This document shows positions 11,832 through 23,236 of a DNA stretch of 64,000 nucleotides, one piece after another. Under the pieces are notes generated by a model. That model made no database searches and was not told the origin of the DNA. It saw only the letters and a program-made list of their open reading frames with translations. The position numbers were made by a program, and so were the translations under genes. The stretch is from the NCBI RefSeq assembly GCF_037975245.1, contig NC_092567.1, forward strand, positions 17,536,376-17,600,375. The letters run 5' to 3'. Every line of letters starts with the position of its first letter. Position 1 is the stretch's first letter. Source of the DNA: Apostichopus japonicus. Lineage: Eukaryota > Echinodermata > Holothuroidea > Aspidochirotida > Stichopodidae.

Positions 11832-14111
11832 ATTTTAAAGCCATAGAAGATCAACTTGAAAGTTTTGACGAACAAATAATTGGGAGTCGGGGCACCAAAC
11901 AAGCTGGAGTAGTTTACTGGAAGTTTGAGTCCAGTTATTCGCCATAGTCTAGTCAAATGTTTAATAACAGACTTATTGAAACTTGCAATGCCATCATTAA
12001 AGTACAGTAGGTCGTGGTAAAAAGAGCTTTAATATTTCAGGTTCACCAAATATTTCAAAACTTTGAAGATTTTTTTGCAAATGACAGAAAAAAACTTTAG
12101 AAAAAAACAATAAAGGAAGACATAAATTAATGTGTGGCACATATAATGTGTCTCGATGATGTCACATTTAAGACTTCCACGTGCAAGTTTTCCAGCCTTA
12201 TGGGTGCAAGGAACATTTAATCTGTGATACAGAATTTTCCAAGTGGAACAAAACGTTTCTCAGCTGTTTTGGGACGAATTAAAGTTTCGGCAGCTTAACT
12301 ATCTTTTAAAAATGTCTTAAACAGTTCGAGCAACTATTAAAATATAATTTGAGGCAAATCTGGTGACCTTTGATCAGTTTACATCTGACAGAGTGATATG
12401 AGTGCAGATATATAGCCAGGACTGATTTGTGAAATCTATCTTGATTGGTTAGTCATGGAGCTTCAAGGTCTCTCTGTCGAAACTGTGTGAAAGGTCGACA
12501 TCTAAGTCTGTACACAGTGAGCGATGGAATGTTAACAAATTACATTACAATGTACTGTAATTTACAGCATCTTTTGTTGTAGGGAGAGAATGGTTCCAGT
12601 ATGTCAACATGTTTCTGAGAACTGTTGTTTACATAGACTATCAGTATGTTGTTCATTTCGTTAGATAAGTAGAGGAATATTCTGGTGACAGGCGAGATGA
12701 TTATGTTCTTAAGTGACTGACGAAATAGAGACGAAATAGTAAAAGAAAAAGAGAAACAGTGATGATATGCTGCAGGGCCTCTGTGGTATCCTGCTCAGTG
12801 AAGAATACTGTATACTGTACACAGTATTCAATATGAAACCCATAGGAATTATCAAGTACAGATATGCAAGTGGCTATTGTGTGTTCAAAACACTGCAGGA
12901 AACAAAATAATATGTCCTAGACACATGATGCTCGCAGTCAACCACCCCTCCACCATTAATGTCCTACGTTTGATACATTTATAGAACAGGTTCTATTAAG
13001 TGATCTTGCACCCCTTGGTGAGTTCGACGTGCACCCCGGAGTGGGAATAGACAAGCACCCCTGGGTGGGATTAGACATACATCCCCCTGAGTGGGATTCG
13101 ACTTGCACCTCCCCAAGTGGGTTTCAACTTGAATACTCTAACAATTTTAAACTATTTTTAATGACGACAAAGAAACCTTAAAGGCTACATGTTAGAATAG
13201 AGTAGGATCAAGACCTCAGGATATAAGGACAAAAATTAAGTTCCAAATTTGTTTATAATTTAACCCTATATGTCAGTTTCCTGTGTCATCATCATACAGT
13301 AGTACTTAGAAAGACCATTTATTAGCAAGGTTTTGTCTGCTTCATCTCGTAACAGCGCAAACCACTTCAAGCAATGTTTCACATGTCTGTTCACACACAC
13401 ACACACGCTTACTGTACTTTGGGGAATAGCTATAGGAGAGAGTGACATACTGACATCTAAGGGTATCATGTGTGAGTGACTAAGTTATATGTCAGTTAAA
13501 CTGTAATTTAGCTATGTCTATATAAGCCACGACAAAACACCTGTTTGTTTGTTTTATTTGTTTACATCCAGTCTGTTGATAGATGCTGATGTACGTGACA
13601 TTAATGTTAACACAACATTCCATGTTTTGACATGTATATTCATGTCATGATTGTCATCTGTACTATGCTCTTGTGATGTTTGTTCGAACATCAAAACAAC
13701 CAACTTATCATATAATGGCATGTAGTATTTGTAGTGAATTGAACATTGTTTCATGTATGCAATCTGTAGCAGGAGATATGATATCCTGTATTTATGCTAA
13801 ATTAAGTTTATATCTTCTGCTTAGGGTTGTCAACTTACAAAAAGGTCCATCAAGCTTCTTGTCATCAATTCCCAATCTCTAGTTATGAATCTCTACAACA
13901 AATACACTGCTTATTTTTCAATCAAAAGAGATTGAAAATAAAGTTTGATGACTTGAATAGAATCGAACCAAATACATAGCAATCCAGACCACCATAATCT
14001 TCAAGTAATGTTACCCTTATCAATGATCTGTAGTTAAGTATGTTGAGGTTGTGGTAACTTGGGTGTCATTCATTGAACCCTAGCCATCTCCTATTGCCAG
14101 TTATATGGTTA
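11832..14111. other. non-coding DNA with a decayed minisatellite
   Basis: No gene recognised. At about 13005-13135 a GC-richer unit of roughly 31-33 bases (gcacccc...gtgggattcgac) is repeated about four times with substitutions. Short open frames at 13266-13882 have no recognisable domain. Confidence 0.5.
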
Positions 14112-14703
14112 TACAGTACTGTGATCGCTTAACTATCGTACAAAAATTTTCAACGATCGTAGAATTTCGAATAATATCGCGTAATATCGCACAATTTCGC
14201 ACAAGTTCGTACACGAACTTTTCAACGAAATTTCGCACAATTCTAACGCATGTAAAATCGTACATTTGACCACAGGAATGTGTGCTTAATGAAGCAGAGA
14301 ATTAACTCTGAACGGGCGAGGTGAAAGATTAGAATTTTCGGAGCCGTTCCAATAAAGATGTCGAAAAAGAATCAATGAAAAAAAAAGCATAGGCGCTCAC
14401 TGGTCGAGGGCCAGTGGTTTTCCGCGTTTGCGGAATATCGCGGTAAAATGCGGAATTCATGAAATCTTGAAAAGCGAAAAACACGGAATTTGTTTTTCCC
14501 ACCGATGCTTCTTTTAAAATGTATTTTCATGTGTGAATCAATTCACTTCAAAAACGGGCACGGAAGTAATTTACCGGTAAAAAGAAAAATCGAAGTTAAA
14601 AACAGTCAATTCATCCAGTCAGCATGCAAACATTTACACTACCGCTCCCGTATAAGGATCGTATAAAAGCGTTTTTAAACAAGTACAACAGAGCATTAAC
14701 TCA

Positions 14704-14889
14704 TTGATAAAAGGAAATGCTATTTTTTTTGTGCTCGATGAATGGAGATTAAAGTGGCCGAAAGAATTAGTGAGATGTTTGAAACAGCCATTTCCTACAT
14801 CGTACTTAGCTCATGATGCTGTGATAACTGTTAATGATATACATCTAGAAGGAAAGAGGACGATGGTGTTTTCCCATATAATGTTTTAA
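14704..14889 (+). other. unrecognised 61-codon open frame inside 9-kb element
   Basis: A short frame with EWRLKWPKELVRCL and HDAVITVNDIHLEGKR. It lies just inside the left subterminal repeats of the 9-kb element. I do not recognise a family. It could be a scrap of an element-borne protein or chance. Confidence 0.2.
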
Positions 14890-15790
14890 TAAGGAAACTA
14901 TTCAATGGTCTTTATTCCCCTTTTCTAACATAAAGGTTGTGTTCCATGAAGGAAAAATTCAGCTTAAATTCATTTTTAAACTTTTGGGAAGATTTTGAAG
15001 AAATGATAAACTTATAAAGGGCGTTTGATGCAGTGCTAGGTGGAAAAACATGTTCCTCGTCTGCATCCGCTTTTTTGTTTAGGTTTTTGTCGTCCTTTTT
15101 TCTGTTAAGTTTTGAACGAGATCAACATGTATTTTGCTTGGTCTATAACACCTGTCGCTACAGTGCTTAGGTTCAAACATTTGACAGTTTAATTTCGCCA
15201 ATAGCCTAGCCCTTTGTTGGATTTGTATTTCAAGCACAAAAAATCGTGTTTCAAATGGATTTTGAAGCACAACGATTATTAAAATGCTCACCGTAAAATG
15301 CAGATGATGTTCAAACAACACATGTCGTATATATTCCAATAAAGATCCGTGACATAGGATAAACGGAAGTGCGTACGAACAACGATGTTGGTAAAACTGG
15401 CAATTTTAGACAATTTTTATTCTCACTCAGTAAGCCTTACTGACGAAAATTAGAAACTACATGTACATTAAAGTTTTAGATGTTGAAAATACCATCTTTT
15501 ATATTTAGGAGGATACAAAAGATTTAGAACATCCAAACAATCCCCCTTCCCGACCACCTCAGAAAAAAAAAGAAACGTCTTGAAATGTACCATAGGCTCA
15601 CAGTGCATTGACACAAAAGTTATTTAATAACAGCTAGCTCTACACAGATTGTTTACATGTGTGTCGCCAGACAGTACAGTACTGTGCCAGACATAATTTG
15701 CATATTACACCAAAAGGCGGAATTCCTTTGCCTTGTATCAGATGTAGCTGGCTAGCAACAGGTGCACAAAATAAAATACCCTGGACGGAC

Positions 15791-16455
15791 GGCCGTATGG
15801 CAAGCCGTTTTACTTTTTATTCGATATTTGATGATATCATCAAATATTTGGTGATATCAGCAAATAATTGTTGATATCATCAAATCATTTGATGATATCA
15901 TCAAATAATTGCTGATATCAACAATTATTTGCTGATATCACCAAATAATTGTTGATATCAGCAATTCATTTGCTGATATCAGCAATTCATTTGCTGATAT
16001 CACCAATTCATTTGTTGATATCATCAAATAATTGCTGATATCAACAAATAATTGCTGATATCAACAAATATTTGCAGATATCAGCAATTATTTGGTGATA
16101 TCAGCAAATGAATTGGTGATATCAGCAAATCATTTGATGATATCAGCAAATCATTTGATGATATCAACAATTATTTGCTGATATCATCAAATAATTGGTG
16201 ATATCAGCAAATCATTTGATGATATCAACAATTCCAACATATCACTTATTCATTTGCTGATATCAACACATCAATTGGTGATATCAGTAATTGATTTAAT
16301 GATATCAGCAAATGAACCGTACATATCACTAATGCATGCTTTTGTTGATATCACCAATTCATTTGTTGATATCACCAATTCATTTGATGATATCAACAAA
16401 TCATTTGCTGATATCAGTAATTCAACCGTGACGATGATATCAGTAATTCAACCGT
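15791..16455. repeat. left arm: array of about 28 TGATATCA units
   Basis: GATATC occurs about 28 times in this arm, spaced mostly 18-21 bases apart, by hand count. The linker is usually aat or aaat followed by natt and ttg, so each unit reads roughly caaatnatttgNTGATATCANC. Every unit is itself a near-palindrome, and the outer part of the arm is the inverted copy of the right arm. Confidence 0.9.
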
Positions 16456-16545
16456 GGCAGCCCGTCTTACAAGCATGCGCACACGATGTCAGTGTACTAA
16501 GCAGTACATGCAAATGACAGTGAGGAGACAACAGGGTACGGGTAG

Positions 16546-16869
16546 TGTTACTTTCACCTTGGCGATTGCGGTAAACTTGATGAAGCACAGATCGTTATTG
16601 ACAGAAGTTCTCGGATTTTGGGCGAAGTAGAGAGGCTCTTAACTGACAATGAGAATGCTTCTGAAGCGAAAGAACGTCTTCTCCAAGCAAAGAGAAATTT
16701 AGAACGGATTAACGCGAGCATCGATGAGCACAGGTTCAATTCAATAGCAGCTGTGCACGATCAGCTCCTTTCCATCGCAGACGAACAGGCACAGCCAAAC
16801 GGAACGGAACGTTGCAGCCATGAGCGGCGATCATGGGGGGGGGGGACATATTTTAGGTGGGGGATATAG
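16546..16869 (+). other. open frame with coiled-coil-like helix in the loop
   Basis: The frame is open from just after a TAG at 16543-16545 to a stop at 16867-16869; its first ATG is at 16618. Residues read as a charged amphipathic helix, including EVERLLTDNENASEAKERLL and QAKRNLERINASIDEHR. GC content is higher than in the flanking arms. The last part runs into a poly-G tract and is unlikely to be coding. I do not recognise the family. It may be a captured host exon or a remnant of a retroelement or transposon protein. Confidence 0.3.
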
Positions 16870-17192
16870 TATCTAATATCCCCCCCCCAATATTTGTTGG
16901 CATAGTGTTTTTGTGTGGCTATAAATAGAAAATAATGCATGAGATTATTTATCCAAATCCTATTTGGCGGTGGCTAAAACTTTATCCAACACATGCGCTA
17001 TGAGGTAAATGACTCTTCGTCGTCGTTTCTGTGACTTGTGACCGTATAGCATCTTGTCAATCATGATTATTATCATAATGTCTGTACATCTCTCGTGTAT
17101 TAGTGTAAGTACGTACAATCATATATATGATCCACATCGATATGGGTTCACTGGGTTTCCATTTGGCATGTTTCCTACAAGATTTCTAACCG

Positions 17193-17824
17193 CAGGCACG
17201 TAGCCAAGTAGGGGGGGGGGGGGTGGGGCGAAGATATTTTTTGTCTTTTTTAACGATATGGAAGTTTTATATTTATAATATTTGTACACAATAAATTAAC
17301 TGTGTCTGAATTTTCGAAAATTCCCTGACCAACATTCTTCATCATACTTCCCTCTACTCGTGCCATTTTGACCGGTCTGTTAGGGGTTGAAGGTTTTTTT
17401 TTCTATATTGGTTGACCATAGATGAAATTTTGTGCAACATTTATGGATATGTTTTGAAGTGAATTTATAATTCAAATTCTGAACAAATAATGGGCTTCAA
17501 ACCTTGAAAAGTGGGGCTGACGGGTATTGTATAGGCCGTTACGTAGTACTACCTTCCAAAGCAATGATCCACAGGAGAAGCGATGAGGTCGAACATGATG
17601 TGTGACTGGTGACAATCTTGAAAAAGGTTATGGATGGAAAAAAAAACTATTGGGAAAACTTGATTCTCAGGCCAAAGTGTACAACTTGTTGATGATTTTC
17701 AAGCCCGAGAAGTGCCATTTCCTGTGATCTGGGGGGCTATAAAAACCAGAAATTTTCTGTGGCGCTCCCCTTAGATAGTAATTCGATCGCGCCCCCGGGT
17801 TAGAAAATCCTGGATACACGCCTG
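17193..17824. mobile_element. hAT-like element nested in fold-back loop
   Basis: The left end CAGGCACGTAGCCAAGTAGG is mirrored at the right by a segment whose reverse complement is CAGGCGTGTATCCAGGATTT. Such CAGG-YGTAGCCAGG ends are common in non-autonomous hAT elements. No clear target duplication is visible and there is no transposase frame. Confidence 0.5.
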
Positions 17825-17826
17825 TA

Positions 17827-17828
17827 TT

Positions 17829-17881
<53 letters not shown>

Positions 17882-17945
17882 GTATATTTATATATATATA
17901 TATGTTATATGTATGTATATATAGCCTATATATATATATATATAC
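17827..17945. repeat. TA/TATG microsatellite
   Basis: A long (TA)n tract interrupted by tatgtatgtatg and a short non-repeat segment. It abuts the right end of the hAT-like element at 17193-17824. Confidence 0.9.
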
Positions 17946-18441
17946 AAAATAACGAAGTGCGCGAACAATTTTAATTTGGGGGTGGGGGAATTGTTACGCG
18001 TCTGCACCCAAGTTAAAGTCCCCCCACCCCAATATTTGAAACAAATCGCCGCCACTGGTTGCAGCCACCATCGGGGAGCCAGTCTAATGGACACAGTTCC
18101 CAGCCTGTTTCTGTCGCCCGCCGACCAGGGTATACTTTTTACATTTTGGTATTTCATATTGAGCTACTTAACCACCCCGATATTATTTTTCATAGGTTTC
18201 ATGTCACAAGTGCATGAGTAGCCACGGTACCTCTCCCAGTGGCAGTAGTGGTACTGTGTAACTTAGTCCCCTTTCCCCTCCCGTTGATCGCTATAACCAA
18301 GGCTGAAATTAACCGCGCACCAGGCGCCTTTCTGTGCCCGCTACCAGCCAAACAGCGCCCTTAAGACCCAAAAAGAATGCCTGTTGATGGCGCTCGTTTG
18401 TAATTCCTTTTTGTAGACGTTGGTTCGATACTCTTGAATTA

Positions 18442-18978
18442 CTGATATCAGCAAATGAATTGGTGATATCAGCAAATGAATTGTTGATATCAGCAATTCC
18501 AACATATCGCCAATTCAATTGCTGATATCAGCAAATCTTTTAATGATATCACCAAATCATTTCATGATATCAGCAATTCGGTTCCTCATATCACTAATTA
18601 ATTAGTGATATGTCGGAATTGTTGATATCAGCAAATGATTTGCTGATATCATCAATTCAATTGCTGATATCACCAATTCATTTGCTGATATCAGCAAATA
18701 TTTGTTGATATCAGCTATTATTTATTGATATCAGCAATTATTTGGTGATATCAGCAAATGAATTGGTGATATCAGCAAATGAATTGCTGATATCAGCAAA
18801 TGAATTGCTGATATCAACAATTATTTGGTGATATCAGCAAATAATTGTTGATATCAGCAATTATTTGATGATATCATCAAATGATTTGATGATATCAACA
18901 ATTATTTGCTGATATCACCAAATATTTGATGATATCATCAAATATCGAATAAAAAGTAAAACGGCTTGCCATACGGCC
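18442..18978. repeat. right arm: array of about 22 TGATATCA units
   Basis: GATATC occurs about 22 times by hand count, with the same unit structure and spacing as the left arm and in inverted order. The outermost 224 bases are the reverse complement of the left arm. Near 18587-18613 an internal palindrome (catatcactaattaattagtgatatg) interrupts the phase. Confidence 0.9.
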
Positions 18979-19429
18979 GACATGCAATGTTTATGGGAGT
19001 GATTGACAGTTGCTTTGTTACAGAAAGACGCAGCCTTTTGTTTAGTTGAAACATTGCATTTTTTTTAGTCTAAACCATAAGGAGTTATGGGCGCGAGGCC
19101 TGGTTGATCAGTTCCTTAGAATTCAGTTATGGATGCATTAAAAAAAGTTTACAACAGACCTCAGCCTGTATGTATCCCACTCATAGATAATTTGTATAAT
19201 ATTTTTTATTTTCGGTCACGTTGGTGTAAAATATGGTAAATATGACGTCATTTGTATGATGCATAAGTAGCTTCTACGGACTACGGACTTGACACCCCTT
19301 CCCCCACTGCCCCCCCCACCCTCCCTCCCGCAACAACCTCTACTGCAGAAAGCAGTTCTCGAGTTGATACGGAAGGGCTGTCCTTTGTGTTGATCACAAT
19401 AACCGACTGAAAAAGGTCACTCATGACTC

Positions 19430-19777
19430 ATGCACAAATACCCCGTTCCCACGAACATGGTCTTGCTTCAAGCAAGCATATGTGGAGCTAAAACCGTAAC
19501 CGCAGATAAGCCCTGCAATTTGAACCCGCGTTTCAACGAGTTAACTCCGGGCATAGCGGCACGCTTGGAAAACCTTGGAAATCGTCCGAACCAGGTTATT
19601 GCAATAGAGAATACGAGCGATCGACAGATATATGCAGTGAGATTTTCGCGGGTGCATATATCATCCAAGCAGCGCACACACACGCTATTTTCTACCGGGG
19701 CTTTCCCGATACGGCCAACGTTTATCACCTTTGAAAAAGTCAATGCACTGGGCAGGGAAATCATTGTTCGTACCTGA
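19430..19777 (+). other. unrecognised 115-codon open frame in 9-kb element
   Basis: This frame is more GC-rich than its surroundings and lies between the fold-back element and the right end of the 9-kb element. It reads with segments such as NPRFNELTPGIAARLENLG and PIRPTFITFEKVNALGRE. A nearly coextensive minus-strand frame exists at 19468-19845, so coding strand is undecided. No domain is recognised. It could be a piece of a transposon protein. Confidence 0.25.
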
Positions 19778-20286
19778 AAAGCAATATTTTGAGTGGTACG
19801 ACTTTTCGCGGGGGTTACGTTAAAACAATCTTTCATAGTTTCCAAAAATCAAAAAAAATCAAATGGAAAACCTAAATGTAATCATATCAATTATATCTAG
19901 CAGATATGCCGACTTTGTGTGCGTACAATGTTCCAACAACTCTGGAAAAAAATTGTTCGCACACTAAGTCTTTACCGAAAAGAAATATTTGACCCCTAAC
20001 ACAAAATGGTTGAGCTGGGCTCGATGTGCGCACCTGTTTTATACTGTACAATTGGACTAGACATAGATGTTAAAACTTTTCTTGGCAAGTTGCCAACAAG
20101 AAATTCCACTGCAGTGTATTTTGCTAGTATTGCATGGTGTGTAGGCTTTTCTCTCCCATACATAAAGATGTCTCAGTACACTGGAGCGTTTTCGACATAT
20201 TATTTTCGTCGCACCAAATGCCAAGCAATGCGAATACTTCATCTTCCGACCACATACTCTACTCTGTCTACTTTTGCGAAAATATC

Positions 20287-20332
20287 GATAATAATAATAA
20301 TAATGATAATAATAATAATAATAATAATAATG
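20287..20332. repeat. (AAT)n microsatellite
   Basis: Run of ataataata/aatgataat trinucleotides. It produces poly-Ile or poly-Asn frames that are not real proteins. Confidence 0.9.
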
Positions 20333-21624
20333 GCCTTTCCGGTTATCTGGACGTCTTCAAGAAAGCAGCTCAAACTTTATACTGTATGCATGCGGATATA
20401 CACGGGCAGCTATACACTGTGTACTACTCAGCAATGCCTTACGTAATTCCTTCATTCTCGCTGCATCGGTCCATTGTACACATGCACAACCAATATGGAA
20501 ATAGACACAGTTTATGTCGATACAGAAATTAGCAAGCGGCGGAAACCACAACTGGTAAAATCCATCTTATCTTTTACACCCCAAGGCAATAATTTATTTA
20601 CATTGATCAACGTTTACCCGGGCTTAGCTGTCCTAACCCCACCTCTCATGAGGGGCTTGATCAAGCTTGGGCTTGGAATTCCACTATCCTTATTCCTATC
20701 TTCAGACCGATATTTTCTCATACGTTACCGATATTTACCGATAACTACCAGTCGCCTCAACAGGGTGACCATCACCTCCCTTTACCCGTCCCCAAAATTA
20801 AAAAGACCTTGCGACTAAAACTACCTACTACGCCGGTAATATAGTGAACAGCGCTAGCCCTGTACACAGCACAGCACGTGTCTTCCTTGCATGGATCTTG
20901 CTATGACTAGCATATATACTACTGACGTCCAGAATGTTTGTTTTCCCAGAATGCCTACGGAGGTAGGCCTACCTGGGGAAAAATGAGGAACGCGCGTACT
21001 TATTGTCCAATCACTGCAGCAGGATGAGCTAACAGGTGTTTATAGGGACCCTGGGAGTCTTTGGGCTATTGATTACCAAAATAGTTAAAAACTTCTTGTT
21101 CACGAAATGAGACCACGTTCGACGTTATTAAATTACGGCACTGTAAAACGGGATGACACGGGGAACGGGCCCCTATCCACACCAGAATTGTTGTGCCACC
21201 CCCCTTCTCCCCCCCCCCCCCCCAAATGACGAACATATTCGGAGACAGTCTGAATGTTTCTCTACTAAGACAATACCGAAACTCATTCGATAACGAGATT
21301 ACGCAGAATGACATACAGGGTAGGCTATATGATCAGAAAGCCTACTTCGAAAGTTACGCCGTATACACCTCGCAAGAAAACTACGATAACCTTAAATGAA
21401 AAAAAAAACAATATTTTGCACTTGAAGATCTGACTTCCCCCAAAATGCAATGATAAGGTTTAGACCCAGTAGTACTTCTTAATACATTGAGTTTTCAATT
21501 TCTAGTCAAAAATATTTTCTGAAGAAAAACCGTACGATATTTTTCACAAATATTGATGCATAAGTGCTTCCTCACAATCAACATGCCGCCCGAAATTCGC
21601 TCCGCTTAGTACGCTTACGAAAAC

Positions 21625-21627
<3 letters not shown>

Positions 21628-21664
<37 letters not shown>
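21628..21664. repeat. (TA)n microsatellite
   Basis: An uninterrupted TA dinucleotide run inside the 9-kb element. Confidence 0.9.
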
Positions 21665-23236
21665 CACGTGGAAAACCCGAGATTTTACACACCCATTGAC
21701 ATTGGTCACGGAACATAAGTAGGTCATCGACATTCGAACTTGGCAACTTGCCCAAGTTCATTGCACCGTGGGAACGACTCAATACATTGAACAAGATGTA
21801 ACATTTTCCCCGCCATCTAGACGTCGAGTGTAACTTTTGGTGTAACATGCAAATTATTAATGGTACTATGCTGTGCGGTTAAAACTTATTGCGACACATA
21901 CAAATTTTTGTTTTTCCTCGGGTGGTAGGGAAAAGGGGTGATTCGGTGAACTCAATCTCTTTGTATAGTACTTGGATACTTAAAATGACCATGTACATGC
22001 AGTTTCTATTTCTCTTTAGTAAGCTCTACTTAGCATTGTTATCCTTTGTGGATCTTTATTGGAATATATACGAAATGTACTTTTTGACGCCAGTATTTAA
22101 CGGTAAGCATTTGTTAAATTTTTGACAGCTTCAAAATCCATTTTCAAAAAAGTCTGTTTTCATGAAGGTTTTATAAAATCGACATACAGCTAGGGTAGGA
22201 AAATATTAACTTAACCACATTAACAAAAGTTGTTCTATTATCCAAATAAAATACGTTTCTCGTACTGAGATCTGAAAAAAAACGGGCGGCCATTTTTCTT
22301 CTTTTCAAGCGCTAATATTAGTTTGGAATATGTGGCAACCCTTACAAAATAATTTTTAAGGATAGTTGAGATTTCTTGTAATCCGAATAGAAACTCGGGA
22401 ATCAGGTAAAAGGAGGCCCATTGCGCGGACGAGAAACATGTTTTGTTTTTAACCGGCCCTTCTTCAAACTCAAAGTTGTTGGGTGGATTTTTTTTTTCTT
22501 TTCAGTTGTTGGGTGGAATTTTTTCTCTTTTCATTCAGTTGGAGCCAACGGTAAATTATATAAAAAATTGACACAAGAAACGCTTAGTAACACTTTATTT
22601 TTTCTTCTAGGTTTTCAAAATTTTCGGCGACTTCAATCCTATTCATTGAGCACAATAGCATTTCCTGCGTAGAAACTCGTACATGGATTTTACGAGGTGT
22701 CTACGAGGCAATTTGTTTGTCAACGAGTTTATTCGCGATTATACTTGTTTATACGTCTTTACACGATCATGTGCGCATACACATGTCCAGTTATACGTGA
22801 GCGGTACTGTACACTGCATATTGAATGTATGACATTTGAGTCTCGTAACTAAGTGATTTGAACCATAGATAAAAGTTGTATTGTATACTTCGAACACACG
22901 TAATATCAAAAAACGACTGTTGTAATTCTAAAAGGCCTATTCAACGATTTTGTGCGATTTTGTACGTTGTAAAACTGACCGCAAAAACCGCGAATAATTG
23001 TGCGAATTTCGTACAAATCTTTACGTCCGAATTTTTCAACGATTTTTTAAATCGCGCAAAATCGCATAAATTCGAATAACGTCGAATAAAATCGTAAAAA
23101 ATCGCAGAATATCGTTTCTTCGAAATTGTACGATCGTTAAGCGATCACAGTACTGTATATGTGTGTACCACTCAATGTCTCATTCAAACCTTCCTTGGCA
23201 CATGCAAACTGTACTTGAGCAACCCCATCAGTTATA

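Larger units (their letters stand above)
15791..18978. mobile_element. fold-back element with palindromic-array arms, 3.2 kb
   Basis: The outer end GGCCGTATGGCAAGCCGTTT at 15791 is repeated inverted at 18978. By my reading the two ends are identical for about 224 bases (15791-16014 against 18978-18755), after which the arrays drift. The flanks are GAC at 15788-15790 and GAC at 18979-18981, a possible 3-bp target duplication. Both arms are arrays of about 20-base units centred on TGATATCA. The loop of about 2 kb (16460-18430) holds an open coiled-coil-like frame, a hAT-like element and TA repeats. The architecture resembles fold-back transposons such as sea urchin TU or Drosophila FB, but I cannot name a family. 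Confidence 0.8.
14114..23155. mobile_element. 9.0-kb inverted-repeat DNA element, TA-flanked
   Basis: The left end CAGTACTGTGATCGCTTAAC at 14114 is repeated inverted at 23155. Identity continues for about 30 bases (next KATCGTACAA), and then both ends carry a long subterminal zone of loosely repeated aatttcgcacaa and atcgNa motifs (about 14140-14270 and 22920-23130). Both termini are bordered by TA. A CAGT start with a TA duplication resembles Tc1/mariner ends, but 9 kb is far too large for that family even after removing the nested 3.2-kb element. I see no intact transposase. Because TACAGTACTGTA is common in this window, the exact outermost boundary is uncertain by a few bases; the GATCGCTTAAC part is diagnostic. 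Confidence 0.7.

Noticed and set aside
15791-16455. Regularly spaced repeats resembling a CRISPR array
   Set aside because: Spacers are 10-14 bases, not unique, and the repeats are palindromic TGATATCA units mirrored at 18442-18978. The DNA is eukaryotic and no Cas gene is present.
20006-20532. 132-146-codon frames with poly-Ile or poly-Asn
   Set aside because: Created by the (AAT)n microsatellite at 20287-20332.
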